From: Anaerolineales bacterium
Lineage (GTDB): Bacteria > Chloroflexota > Anaerolineae > Anaerolineales > UBA11579
NCBI GenBank assembly: GCA_019637675.1
Contig: JAHBVE010000002.1
Span: forward strand, 124,001 to 188,000
DNA length: 64,000 bases
Reading direction: 5' to 3'
In this document: positions 27,194 to 35,744 of the stretch, piece by piece
How positions within the stretch are numbered: position 1 is the stretch's first letter
How the letters are laid out: the number at the start of each line of letters is the position of its first letter
Notes under the pieces: generated by a model
The model's input: only the letters and a program-made list of their open reading frames with translations
Database searches by the model: none
What the model was told of the DNA's origin: nothing
Program-made: the position numbers and the translations under genes

Positions 27194-28742
27194 CCGTTCG
27201 ATCCCGCTCCCATACGTTGTAGCCATCACCCGCCAGGGCAATTCTGTAGCCAGCTTCCATGAATGCGTGTAGAGCAGGAAACTCCCGCGTGGTGTCTTCC
27301 CCGCCGATCCAGGGCTTGTTGGTTTCGATCTGAATAATGAATTGGGGCGGGTCAGCTTCCATCAGGCCCATGAATCGCTGCCGCCATGACTGGATATAAG
27401 GCGAAGAGATGTTCTGATAAAAGATGACATCATAGACAACCGGCGTGGCGATCGGCGCCTTGGCGATCAGCATAGCGTGAACCGAGCCACCGGTCCAGTC
27501 GAGCGGCTGCACCGTTTCGCCTTCTTGCAGATTTTCTTCCAGAAAAGCAGCAATTTCATCCACGCGGCCGTTGTGAGGCGCGGGAATCTCCCACCCCAAC
27601 AGCTTGGACACGAACTCGGCCGGCGGGCGAAGCAACACAGGCACCAGCAGCCACAACACCACCAGCGGGGCCAGGGACTTCCACCCGCGTACGGGCTGCG
27701 GCTGCTCGACAAAACACAAAGCCGCGATCTGGGCCACAAAGTATATATAGATGAACCAGTGATACGGGAAGAACTTGGCCGCCAGCAGCGTATAGATGCT
27801 GTAACACCAGGCAAGACAGATCAGCAACCAGACCCGTCGTTTCGTAGAAGCGCTCAACTGACTCGTGAGGGCCAACCACACTCCAACAAACATCGGGATC
27901 AGCCACAAAGTGAGTATCCCGGTTATGTATCCAGACCACAAATACTTTCTAAAAACCGGGCCGGTAACAATTTGTAGATCCGTGGTGATGGTGGTGATGT
28001 ACAGGTTGAGCGGCCACCAATTCTGAGCCATCTCGATAAAGCTCGGCAGCGCACCAGCCTGCCACAAGTAAAGAATAGCCATGCCGATCGGGATCACGAA
28101 GCCCACCGCCGTCATGACACCCATTTGCAAGAAACGCTTGCGATCCAAACCCTCCCCGCGCCACAAGTCCCAGGCTTGGAACGCGATCAGGAAGGGCATG
28201 CCCAGGGCGGCCTGCGGCTTGATCGTGGCCGCAAGCCCAAATAACAGGCCAATAATGAAGTACTTGCTCATGAAACGGCGCTCAGGAAAGCGAACCGCAG
28301 TCACCAACGCCCCCATCAGGGGCAGCAAGATCAAGAACTCCCGCTGAAAGCTCATTACCTGGCCATAGCTCAGATAAAGCATGACCCCGAACAGCGCACT
28401 GGCCCAGGCAACTTTCTTGCCGAAGTCGCGCATCCACACCCATGTGGGCGCCGCGATGGCCGCCAGATAAATCAGGTCAGCAATCCTGAAACCCAGGTCG
28501 CTGTAGCTGGATATGCGCCCCACCAGCGCATAGATCAAATAGGTGCCAGGTAGATTGACATCGAGCAGGTCTCGGTAAGGAACGTAGCCAAACTTGTCGA
28601 TCATGAGCGAGATGTACATCACGATCGGCGAGTCGTGCAGCATACGCCACTGCAAAGACGAACCCGCCAGCACGATCACATAGATCGTGAGCAACACGAA
28701 GGTATCGATGAGCAGGATGTTTCTAAGTTTGGGCAGCGTCAT
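27189..28742 (-). CDS. GT-C fold membrane glycosyltransferase-like protein
   Basis: This 517-residue protein has about 11 membrane segments and a C-terminal soluble region of about 130 residues. The first extracytoplasmic loop holds acidic residues (MLHDSPIVMYISL, RDLLDVNLPGTYLIYA), the placement used by ArnT/PMT/ALG-type glycosyltransferases that take polyprenyl-phosphate sugars. No family-specific motif was recognised, so donor and acceptor are unknown. It lies upstream of the aldehyde dehydrogenase on the same strand but shows no link to phenylacetate degradation. Its stop codon is part of the octamer palindrome. Confidence 0.7.
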   Translation of the reverse strand: MTLPKLRNILLIDTFVLLTIYVIVLAGSSLQWRMLHDSPIVMYISLMIDKFGYVPYRDLLDVNLPGTYLIYALVGRISSYSDLGFRIADLIYLAAIAAPTWVWMRDFGKKVAWASALFGVMLYLSYGQVMSFQREFLILLPLMGALVTAVRFPERRFMSKYFIIGLLFGLAATIKPQAALGMPFLIAFQAWDLWRGEGLDRKRFLQMGVMTAVGFVIPIGMAILYLWQAGALPSFIEMAQNWWPLNLYITTITTDLQIVTGPVFRKYLWSGYITGILTLWLIPMFVGVWLALTSQLSASTKRRVWLLICLAWCYSIYTLLAAKFFPYHWFIYIYFVAQIAALCFVEQPQPVRGWKSLAPLVVLWLLVPVLLRPPAEFVSKLLGWEIPAPHNGRVDEIAAFLEENLQEGETVQPLDWTGGSVHAMLIAKAPIATPVVYDVIFYQNISSPYIQSWRQRFMGLMEADPPQFIIQIETNKPWIGGEDTTREFPALHAFMEAGYRIALAGDGYNVWERDRTD

Positions 28743-28787
28743 GCTATCCGTAGAGTCACTGCCTGACGCGGCAGAAGTACTGCTGGC

Positions 28788-29675
28788 TCAGTCTTGCTTG
28801 GGCATTTCCCCGCCCAGCCATTCGGGCGCATCATCCTCGGCCCAGCGGCGGCGGATCTCGCCATAGTCCGGCTTGCGCTTCTGCTCGAAGGCCTGCACAC
28901 CCTCCCAGGTCTCCGGGCTGGTGTTGTGCACCGCCAACCAGTCACGCCCGTGGCCAATGGTGGAATGCCAGCTCAGGTCACGCCAGAAGTTGAGCTGCTG
29001 CTTGGCATAGCGGGTCTTCTCGGGGAACTTGGCCTTGAGCTTCTCCACGATCTCGTCCACCTTGGCATCCAGCTGCGCCCGCGGCACGGCCCAGTTCACC
29101 AGGCCCCACTCCTCCGCCTTGGCAGCCGGGATCTCTTCATTGAGGAAGAGGATCTCGCGCGCCCGGCGCTCGCCCACGATGAGCGGCAGGAACTGCGTAG
29201 CCCCGGCCAGCGGCACACTGCCGTGGCTGGTGCCCACATGGCGGATGTAGATGTCATCGGCTGCCACAGCCAGATCGCAACTCATGTTGAATTCGTTGCC
29301 GCCGCCCACCACGATGCCGTTCAGGCGCGCCACCGCCGGCTTGCCCAGGTTGCGCAGGCGCTCGTGCGCCTCGATGAAGTCACCCATCCACTTCCAATAG
29401 TCGCGCGGGCGCTGCAGGAACTGTTTCTGCTCGTCCAGGTCGGCCCCGGTGCAAAAAGCGCGCTCGCCCGTGCCGGTCAGTACCAGCACCGCCACCGAGT
29501 CGTCCCAGCTGGCATCCTTGAAGGCGGCATTGAGCTCGGTCAGCGTCTGGTGATTGACCGCGTTCAGCACCTGCGGCCGGTTGAAGGTCACCGTGGCGCG
29601 GCCATCCTTCTTTTCATACTGGATGGCGTGGAAATCAAAGTCTTTTGAGGGGGTACCAGTGAATTTTCGAGACAC
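28788..29675 (-). CDS. Crotonase-superfamily enzyme, MenB/BadI-like subgroup
   Basis: This 295-residue CoA-binding enzyme has the oxyanion loops AFCTGADLDE and IVVGGGNEFNMSCDLAVA. Where true enoyl-CoA hydratases have PE-x-x-x-G-x-x-P with the second catalytic Glu, this protein has VGTSHGSVPLAGATQ. That resembles the VGSFDGG region of MenB and BadI, which catalyse Dieckmann or retro-Dieckmann reactions. The C-terminus EGVQAFEQKRKPDYGEI is also of that type. It may therefore act on a ring in aromatic degradation rather than as a hydratase, but the substrate is unproven. GTG 29675 has GGAGCC upstream. Confidence 0.8.
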   Translation of the reverse strand: MSRKFTGTPSKDFDFHAIQYEKKDGRATVTFNRPQVLNAVNHQTLTELNAAFKDASWDDSVAVLVLTGTGERAFCTGADLDEQKQFLQRPRDYWKWMGDFIEAHERLRNLGKPAVARLNGIVVGGGNEFNMSCDLAVAADDIYIRHVGTSHGSVPLAGATQFLPLIVGERRAREILFLNEEIPAAKAEEWGLVNWAVPRAQLDAKVDEIVEKLKAKFPEKTRYAKQQLNFWRDLSWHSTIGHGRDWLAVHNTSPETWEGVQAFEQKRKPDYGEIRRRWAEDDAPEWLGGEMPKQD

Positions 29676-29762
29676 GGCAGGCTCCGATCAATAATGATTG
29701 TACACGCCAACCCGTTTCACCATACAATCAACCAATCCGGCAGTGAAAGAAAGGCAGACCAC

Positions 29763-30221
29763 ATGAACACGCTGCGCAATCTGGGTATTCTCATCCTCGT
29801 GAATGGGTTCATCGCCCTCATGGTGGCGATGACATTATGGTTCGGCTGGCGCAGCGTGCGCCTGACCACCCAGGGCGAGAGCACGATCGGGCACGTGGTG
29901 GAGCTGGAAGAATCCACCGACGGCGAGGGAAGTTGCTGTGTGTACTCGCCCATCATCGAGTTCACCGCCCCCAACGGGCGCCCGGTGCGCTTTGAAGGCG
30001 GCAACGCTAGCAGCCCGCCGGCCTACCGCATCGGCCAGGAAGTGGAAGTGCTTTACAATCCGCAAGACCATCAGGACGCCTCGATCAATTCGTTTTATGA
30101 GTTGTGGCTCGTCCCGGCCATCCTGGCCCCGGTGGATGTAATATTGTTCGTGGTGCTCAATTGGGTAGCCATTGCGAACATGCGCCGCGGTCAAAGTGCA
30201 TTCGAAGGTAGCGAGGAATAG
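29763..30221 (+). CDS. DUF3592-like membrane protein
   Basis: This 152-residue protein has one membrane segment near the N-terminus (about 6-28) and another near the C-terminus (about 108-130). The extracytoplasmic domain between them contains GHVVELEESTDGEGSCCVYSPIIEFTAPNGRPVRFE and VEVLYNPQDHQDASI, the usual DUF3592 pattern (conserved VxYdP). Function is unknown. ATG 29763 is chosen because hydrophobicity begins shortly after. TACAAT at about 29724 may be its -10 element. The DinB-like gene follows after 4 bases. Confidence 0.75.
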   Translation: MNTLRNLGILILVNGFIALMVAMTLWFGWRSVRLTTQGESTIGHVVELEESTDGEGSCCVYSPIIEFTAPNGRPVRFEGGNASSPPAYRIGQEVEVLYNPQDHQDASINSFYELWLVPAILAPVDVILFVVLNWVAIANMRRGQSAFEGSEE

Positions 30222-30225
30222 ACCA

Positions 30226-30741
30226 ATGAGCGAAGAGATTCAATTTAGTAAGCAGGAATTGTTGCAGCACATGCAGGCAGGCTGGGAACGCCTGCAAGCC
30301 TTCGTAGCCGAATACAGCGATGAGCAGCTCACCGGGCCGACGGATGCCGCCGGCTGGACCGCCAAGGATCACCTGATGCACCTGTCTGTATGGGCGGGCA
30401 GCATGGTGGCCGTGCTCAACAGCCAACCGCGCCGCGACTACATGGAGATCAGCCGCGAGGACTGGGTCACTCTGGCCGAAACCTACGACGTGGTCAACGG
30501 CATCCTGCAGCAGCGCTATAAGGATCTGCCGCTGGCCGAGGTGCACAAAGCGGTGGAGGAGAAGCATAACGAGCTCGTAGCGCGGGTCGAAGCCATGACC
30601 GAGGAAGAGCTGCAGCTGCCCTACAACCATTACCAGCCCAACAGCAAATCCACCACGCCGATCTTTGAGTACATCAGTGGCAACAGCTTCGGCCACTATG
30701 ACGAGCACATCCCCTGGATGCGTACGCTAATACAACAGTAG
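30226..30741 (+). CDS. DinB-like four-helix bundle protein (ClbS/DfsB type)
   Basis: This 171-residue protein has DAAGWTAKDHLMHLSVW (putative metal His in the HLMH region) and NSFGHYDEHIPWM near the C-terminus. Both are signatures of ClbS/DfsB-type members of the DinB/YfiT clan. Relatives bind metals and thiol cofactors or protect against genotoxins; the role here is unknown. ATG 30226 follows GAGGAA and lies 4 bases after the DUF3592 stop, so the two genes are coupled. A two-hairpin terminator follows. Confidence 0.83.
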   Translation: MSEEIQFSKQELLQHMQAGWERLQAFVAEYSDEQLTGPTDAAGWTAKDHLMHLSVWAGSMVAVLNSQPRRDYMEISREDWVTLAETYDVVNGILQQRYKDLPLAEVHKAVEEKHNELVARVEAMTEEELQLPYNHYQPNSKSTTPIFEYISGNSFGHYDEHIPWMRTLIQQ

Positions 30742-30796
30742 CTTTGCTACTGTTGTATAGCGTTTAAAGCCGCCCAATCTCGGGCGGCTTTTTTTG
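30731..30796 (+). terminator. Double hairpin, Rho-independent terminator
   Basis: A first stem ACAACAGTAGC/GCTACTGTTGT (30731-30757) overlaps the DinB-like stop. A second stem AAAGCCGCCC/GGGCGGCTTT is followed by a run of seven T (30766-30796). Confidence 0.88.
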
Positions 30797-30813
30797 TTGG
30801 CCGAGCGCGGGTT

Positions 30814-30819
30814 TATAAT
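30814..30819 (+). promoter_or_regulatory. -10 element of the MFS gene at 30850
   Basis: TATAAT lies 30 bases before ATG 30850, giving a short leader of about 24 bases. Confidence 0.5.
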
Positions 30820-30849
30820 CCCGCGACTCTCCCTCCAGACTGGATACTT

Positions 30850-32025
30850 ATGCGTTCAAGAAACGTCTTTGTTCTTGCCCTGCTACAAGCCATCGGCATG
30901 TGCGGCGGGTCCATCGTTGTGCTGCTGACCGGCATCATCGGCGAAGGGATCGCCCCTGCGCCCCAACTGGCCACCCTGCCCAACTCGCTGGGCGTGGTCA
31001 GCACCGCCTTATTCAGCATTCCGGCCGCGCTGCTGATGCGCCGCATTGGCCGCAAAGCCGGCTTCATGCTCTCGCTGCTGGTCGCTCTCGCCGGCGCGGC
31101 ACTGGCCGCCCTGGCTGTCAGCCGCGGCGATTTCATATTGCTGTGCGCGGCGGTGTTCCTGATGGGACAGCACAGCGCCTTCGTGCTCCAGTACCGCTTT
31201 GCCGCCACGGAGAGCGTGCCGGCCGCACTCTCAGGCCGGGCCGTCTCGCTGGTGCTGGTCGGCGGCATCCTGGCCGGCATCCTGGGGCCGGAGATTGCCA
31301 AACGCGCCCAGGATGCGCTGCCGGTGCTGTACGCCGGCTCGTTCGCTGCCCTGGCCGGGCTGTATGTGCTCGGCCTGCTGCTGGTGTTGCTGTACCGCAA
31401 CACCAGCGCCCAGGCCGACGAGGATACCGGCGACGCCCAGCAGCCGGAACGGCCGCTGGGCGAGATCGCCCGCCAGCCGAGCTACCAGGTGGCCGTGCTG
31501 GCAGGGGTGGCCAGCTATGGACTGATGGTGTTTATCATGACCGCCACGCCCGTGCACATGCACGGGCATGGCTTCAGCCTGGACGACACCGCCTTCGTGA
31601 TCCAAAGCCACATCATCGCCATGTACCTGCCCTCGCTGTTCAGTGGCTTCCTGATCGAGAAGTTCGGCACGCTGCGCATCATGCTGGCCGGCGTGCTGTT
31701 GATGCTGTTCTGCAATGTGACTGGCTTGTTCAGCGTGGAGCTGCCCGGCTACTGGACCGCGCTGGTGCTGCTCGGCCTGGGCTGGAACCTGCTCTTCGTC
31801 GGCGGCACCGTGCTGCTCACCTCGACCTATCGCCCGTCCGAGCGCTTCAAGACCCAGGCCAGCAACGACTTCACCATCTTTGCGGTGCAGGCCCTGTCTT
31901 CGTTCTCGGCAGGTTCGCTGCTGCACGGCGCGGGCTGGCAAGTGATGAACTGGCTGGGCCTCGGCATTATGTTGGTGACGGGTGCAATGATCCTGGCCCG
32001 GCGGAGATCAATTTCCCACAGATAA
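30850..32025 (+). CDS. MFS transporter
   Basis: This 391-residue, 12-segment major facilitator has a motif A-like loop LLMRRIGRKAGFML between segments 2 and 3 and a central cytoplasmic loop rich in acidic residues (QADEDTGDAQQPE). The second half carries a His-rich extracytoplasmic turn PVHMHGHGFSLDD that may bind metal, though this is speculation. The substrate is unknown. The last residues (RRRSISHR) and the stop codon are encoded by the start of a family C repeat unit that is duplicated in tandem downstream. Confidence 0.85.
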   Translation: MRSRNVFVLALLQAIGMCGGSIVVLLTGIIGEGIAPAPQLATLPNSLGVVSTALFSIPAALLMRRIGRKAGFMLSLLVALAGAALAALAVSRGDFILLCAAVFLMGQHSAFVLQYRFAATESVPAALSGRAVSLVLVGGILAGILGPEIAKRAQDALPVLYAGSFAALAGLYVLGLLLVLLYRNTSAQADEDTGDAQQPERPLGEIARQPSYQVAVLAGVASYGLMVFIMTATPVHMHGHGFSLDDTAFVIQSHIIAMYLPSLFSGFLIEKFGTLRIMLAGVLLMLFCNVTGLFSVELPGYWTALVLLGLGWNLLFVGGTVLLTSTYRPSERFKTQASNDFTIFAVQALSSFSAGSLLHGAGWQVMNWLGLGIMLVTGAMILARRRSISHR

Positions 32026-32240
32026 ACACAGATGCAAAAAAGATAAATCAGATCAAAGTCTTATCTGTGTTCATCCGCAGTTATCTGCGTTCATCTGTGG
32101 AATGATTTCGCCGCGGCGCTCTGCCCGGCGGAGATCAATTCCCCACTGATAAACACAGATTTAGAAAGAGATAAATCAGATCAGGGTTATCTGCGTTCAT
32201 CCGCAGTTATCTGCGTTCATCTGTGGATTGGTTTCGCGCC
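31996..32240. repeat. Tandem duplication of gene end plus decamer repeat (family C, copies 2 and 3)
   Basis: The segment starting GCCCGGCGGAGATCAATT at 31996 recurs at 32123, a period of 127 bases. Each unit holds the MFS gene end, ACAGATAAACACAGAT, a spacer, and the complement TTATCTGCGTTCATC with TGTGGA. The second unit runs into the 3' end of the 3-hydroxyacyl-CoA dehydrogenase gene and provides its last eight codons and stop. Confidence 0.8.
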
Positions 32241-33772
32241 CATCTGCGCAGCAGCACCGAAGCGCGATAACGCTCCTCGTGGTATTCGGTGTAGAGATGA
32301 TCGAGCACGGCCAGCACGCGGCCCCAACCTAAAACAGCGCCCCAATCCACCAGGCCGCGCGGATAGTTGACGCCCAGCCGCATGGCTAGATCGATCGTGT
32401 CCGCATCCCCCACACCCTCCAGCACGGCGAAGCTGGCCTCGTTGATCAGCTGGCACACGATGCGCGGCAACACCAGCGCCGGGCTCTCCGCTACCCACAC
32501 CGCTTCGCGCCCCAGGCTGGCGAACAGAGCGGCAACCTGGGCGCGGATGCCCTCCGGCCCGCTGAGCGCCACCAGCGTGCTGTCCGCCAGGAACAAGCCA
32601 TCGAAGACGGCCACGCGCTGCGGATGCTGCACCCAGCTGCGCGCCTCGCTCAGCGCAATGTCGGCGCCCTGCACCAGCAGCGGCACGCCGGGCGCCAGCG
32701 CCGCGTCCCAGGCCGTCACGATCGCGGCGGCGTCCTCGCTGCGGCCGGCGGCCACGAAAGCCGCCGCCGGCTGCCCGCTGAGCTCATGGCTCATCGTGAA
32801 GCCGCCCAGCACCGCCAGCTCGGCCAGGCCGGGCGCAAAACTGCCCGACGAGATCAGCAGGCTGCCTTCGCCCTGCACAGCCTGGGGCTGTGCAACAGCC
32901 TGCGGCTGCGCAAGCAGGGCAGCCGCCTCTTCGTCTTTGTATTCGTAGAAACCCTTGCCGGTCTTGCGGCCCAGCTCGCCGGCCGCTAGCTTTTGCATCT
33001 GGATCCAGTGTGGGCGGTAGCGCGGCTCGCCATACGTCTGCTCATACATGGAGCGCATCGCTCCGGCGTTGATATCAATGCCGATCAGGTCCATGAGCCG
33101 GAACGGCCCCATGCGGAAGCCGGCCCCCTGCTCCACCAGACGGTCAATATCCTGAAACGAGGCCACGCCCTCGCCCAATAGACGCAGCGCTTCGCCATAG
33201 AAGGGCCGCGCCACGCGGTTGACGATGAAGCCGGGCGTGTCGCCGGTGACCACCGGCGTCTTGCCCAGCGCCTCGGCCAGCGCCACCAGTGCATCGATGG
33301 TGGCCGGGCTGCTTTGCGCGGCGCGCACCACCTCCACCAGCGGCAGCACCGGCGCGGGGTTGAAGAAGTGCATGCCGGCCACGCGAGCGGGCCGCTGGGT
33401 CATGGCGGCGATGGCGGTGACCGACAGCGTGCTGGTGTTGGTCGCCAGGATGGAGTCGGGTGTGCAGATCGCCTCGAGCTTGGTGAACAGCTCCTGCTTG
33501 AGCTCAAGCCGCTCGGGCGCAGCTTCGATCACCACGCCGGCCGGCGCGAACGCGTCCAGCGAATCGGTCAGCGTGAGGTTGGCGTAGAGCTCGGCCTTGT
33601 CCTTCTTTTCGAGAAATTTCTTGATGTACGCATCCGCCTTGTCGAGTACGGGCTGATACGTATCCTGCAAGATCACCTGCGCGCCGGCCGAGAGCGCCAC
33701 CAGCGCAATGCCAGAGCCCATTGTGCCCGCGCCGATGACGCCGATGGTTGGAAGGCGATTGGAAGGATTCAT
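32207..33772 (-). CDS. paaH: 3-hydroxyacyl-CoA dehydrogenase, PaaH-like
   Basis: This 521-residue NAD-dependent enzyme oxidises a 3-hydroxyacyl-CoA, in phenylacetate catabolism 3-hydroxyadipyl-CoA. The Rossmann motif GVIGAGTMGSGIA (11-23), catalytic His in RVAGMHFFNPAPVLPLVEV and DTPGFIVNRVARPF are all present. A second dehydrogenase C-terminal-like domain follows an Ala-Gln linker (QPQAVAQPQAVQ), as in long PaaH proteins. The final residues QSTDERR and the stop derive from the adjoining family C repeat. The symbol rests on length, domain layout and the nearby paa genes. Confidence 0.88.
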   Translation of the reverse strand: MNPSNRLPTIGVIGAGTMGSGIALVALSAGAQVILQDTYQPVLDKADAYIKKFLEKKDKAELYANLTLTDSLDAFAPAGVVIEAAPERLELKQELFTKLEAICTPDSILATNTSTLSVTAIAAMTQRPARVAGMHFFNPAPVLPLVEVVRAAQSSPATIDALVALAEALGKTPVVTGDTPGFIVNRVARPFYGEALRLLGEGVASFQDIDRLVEQGAGFRMGPFRLMDLIGIDINAGAMRSMYEQTYGEPRYRPHWIQMQKLAAGELGRKTGKGFYEYKDEEAAALLAQPQAVAQPQAVQGEGSLLISSGSFAPGLAELAVLGGFTMSHELSGQPAAAFVAAGRSEDAAAIVTAWDAALAPGVPLLVQGADIALSEARSWVQHPQRVAVFDGLFLADSTLVALSGPEGIRAQVAALFASLGREAVWVAESPALVLPRIVCQLINEASFAVLEGVGDADTIDLAMRLGVNYPRGLVDWGAVLGWGRVLAVLDHLYTEYHEERYRASVLLRRWARNQSTDERR

Positions 33773-33793
33773 CGATTCTCTCTATGCAGTCTG

Positions 33794-33838
33794 TTAGTCC
33801 AAATCAGTCGACTAGTCGACTAATTGACCAGTCGACAT
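33794..33838. repeat. Octamer-period palindrome (family D, copy 4)
   Basis: Octamers AATCAGTC, GACTAGTC, GACTAATT and GACCAGTC follow in tandem and form an inverted repeat centred near GACTAGTC. It lies in the gap between the two fatty-acyl-type dehydrogenase and hydratase genes, upstream of paaH. Confidence 0.7.
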
Positions 33839-33869
33839 GACAAATGAATGACTATTGAGGCTTGTCGCA

Positions 33870-34643
33870 TTATTTACCCCTAAACTCCGGCTTACGCTTT
33901 TCCAGGAACGCCCCCATGCCCTCTTTCTGGTCCTGCGTGTCGTAGGTCATTAAATAGTTGCGCCGCTCGAGCTCCATGCCCTCCAGCAGCGTACGCTCTA
34001 GGCCGTAGCGCAGCGCCTGGCGAGCCAGGCGCACCGCTACTGCCGGGCGCTCGGCCACCACGCCGGCCAGCTCGAGCGCGGCATCCAGCACCTGCTCGTC
34101 CGCCACCACCCGGTTGACCAGGCCCGCCTGCAAAGCCGCCTCGGCCGCCAGCGGCTCGCCGGTCAGCACCATCTCCATCGCCCGCGCCGGCCCAATGGCG
34201 CGTGCCAAACGTTGCGTGCCGCCCGCGCCCGGCATGATGCCCAGCTTGATCTCGGGCTGGGCAAAGCGGGCCGTCTGCCCGGCCACGATGAGGTCACACC
34301 CCAGCGCCAGCTCGCAGCCGCCGCCAAAGGCCACCCCGCGCACCGCGGCCACTACCGGCTTGTCGATGCCCCAGATGCGCTGCCACAGGGCGCGCGTATT
34401 CCTTAGATAAATATCCACCGGGCCGGCTTTGGCCATCGCCTCAATATCCGCCCCAGCCGCAAAAGCGCGCTCGCCGCCATACAGCACAATGACGCGCACC
34501 TGCTCATCTGCGTTCAGGCTCTCCAGCGTTTCGGCCAGGGCGCGCAGCATGTCCGGGCTCAACGCGTTCAGCTTGTCCGGCCGGTTGAGCCGCACGATCG
34601 CCAAAGAGTCTTTGCGTTCGATCAATACCAGGGGTTCGCTCAT
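33870..34643 (-). CDS. Enoyl-CoA hydratase (crotonase), PaaF/FadB-type
   Basis: This 257-residue hydratase adds water to 2-enoyl-CoA. The oxyanion loop AFAAGADIEAMA and both catalytic glutamates are present, the first in VAFGGGCELALGCD and the second in PEIKLGIMPGAGGTQ. The C-terminal FLEKRKPEFRGK is standard. It precedes paaH on the same strand, with an octamer palindrome between. Together they can run the hydration and oxidation steps of beta-oxidation or of the lower phenylacetate pathway. TATACT ends 6 bases before the ATG, predicting a leaderless mRNA. Confidence 0.9.
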   Translation of the reverse strand: MSEPLVLIERKDSLAIVRLNRPDKLNALSPDMLRALAETLESLNADEQVRVIVLYGGERAFAAGADIEAMAKAGPVDIYLRNTRALWQRIWGIDKPVVAAVRGVAFGGGCELALGCDLIVAGQTARFAQPEIKLGIMPGAGGTQRLARAIGPARAMEMVLTGEPLAAEAALQAGLVNRVVADEQVLDAALELAGVVAERPAVAVRLARQALRYGLERTLLEGMELERRNYLMTYDTQDQKEGMGAFLEKRKPEFRGK

Positions 34644-34649
34644 ACCTTA

Positions 34650-34655
34650 AGTATA
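34650..34655 (-). promoter_or_regulatory. -10 element of the enoyl-CoA hydratase gene, leaderless
   Basis: TATACT, 6 bases (TAAGGT) and ATG on the minus strand. Confidence 0.6.
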
Positions 34656-34718
34656 CGGGCATTATGCTGGCAGCAATCTTCACCAAAAACCAGCGTTAGC
34701 CAGTACTATTCAGCATCT

Positions 34719-35699
34719 ATGGCTGAAGAACGTTTGCAAAAGATCCTGGCCCGCGCCGGCTACGGCTCGCGCCGCGCCGCCGAGGAGCTGATCGAGCACG
34801 GCCGCGTGACCGTGAACGGCGCCGTCGCCACGATTGGCGCCAAGGCCGACGCGGCCCGCGATGCCATCAAGGTGGATGGCACCCGCATCACTGCGGCGGC
34901 TGCGCCGGTCTACTTCGCCGTCTACAAGCCGCGCGGCGTGCTCTCCACCACCGGCGGGCCGGAGCCGCGCCAAAAGGTGACCGATCTCGTACCCAAGGGC
35001 GACCAGCTGCACCTCGTCGGCCGCCTGGATAAGGACAGCGAAGGCCTGATGCTGCTCACCAACGACGGCGAGCTGACCCAGCGCGTCAGCCACCCGCGCT
35101 ACGAGCAGGAGAAGGAGTACCGCGTGCTGGTGGCGCGCCAGCCAGACGCTGAGCAGCTGGCCACCTGGCGCCGCGGCGTAGTGCTGGAAGACGGCACGCG
35201 CACCCGCCCCGCCGATGTGCGCGTGGAGCACCTGTATGGCAAAGGTGCCTGGCTGCGCGTGATCATGCAGGAGGGCCACAAGCGCCAGATCCGCGAGATC
35301 GCCGGGCAGCTAGGCCTGCCGGTGGTCAAACTGATCCGCGTGCGAATATCTAACCTGTATGTCGGCAACCTCAAGCCGGGCGAATGGCGCCAGCTCACCG
35401 AAGACGAAGTGCGCGGCCTGATGGCGGGCGAGAAGCCGGCCAGCCGCCAGCCGCGGCCGGAGAAGCGCGCCCCCGCCAAGACGGCCAAGCCGCAAGCCCG
35501 CCGGGCTGGCAAGCCGGGCAAAGGCCCGGGCAGCCGCAAGCCCGCCGGGCGCAAACCCGGCATCACGTTGGGCCGCCCGCAGCGTGAAGGCGGCGGCCGC
35601 CAAGGTGTGAAGCGCTCCCCCGCCGCAAAGACTCCCAAGACCGGTCGGCGTCCGCAATCGGGCCGCAAGCCCGGCGGCAACCGTCGCAAGCCTGCCTAG
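34719..35699 (+). CDS. RluB/RsuA-family pseudouridine synthase with long basic tail
   Basis: This 326-residue rRNA pseudouridine synthase has an S4 RNA-binding domain (1-60, LQKILARAGYGSRRAAEELI) and a catalytic domain with D104 in VGRLDKDSEGLMLLTNDG. The motif EGHKRQIREIAGQLG is typical of the RsuA/RluB/E/F group. From about residue 236 a 90-residue tail rich in Lys, Arg, Pro and Gly has no predicted fold and probably binds RNA. A TACTAT hexamer ends 9 bases before the ATG, close to a leaderless layout. The target uridine (23S position 2605 for RluB) cannot be fixed from sequence. Confidence 0.9.
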   Translation: MAEERLQKILARAGYGSRRAAEELIEHGRVTVNGAVATIGAKADAARDAIKVDGTRITAAAAPVYFAVYKPRGVLSTTGGPEPRQKVTDLVPKGDQLHLVGRLDKDSEGLMLLTNDGELTQRVSHPRYEQEKEYRVLVARQPDAEQLATWRRGVVLEDGTRTRPADVRVEHLYGKGAWLRVIMQEGHKRQIREIAGQLGLPVVKLIRVRISNLYVGNLKPGEWRQLTEDEVRGLMAGEKPASRQPRPEKRAPAKTAKPQARRAGKPGKGPGSRKPAGRKPGITLGRPQREGGGRQGVKRSPAAKTPKTGRRPQSGRKPGGNRRKPA

Positions 35700-35744
35700 C
35701 CAGAACATTCGTGCTATACTGCGGCAGCGCAAAAGCGAGGCCGT

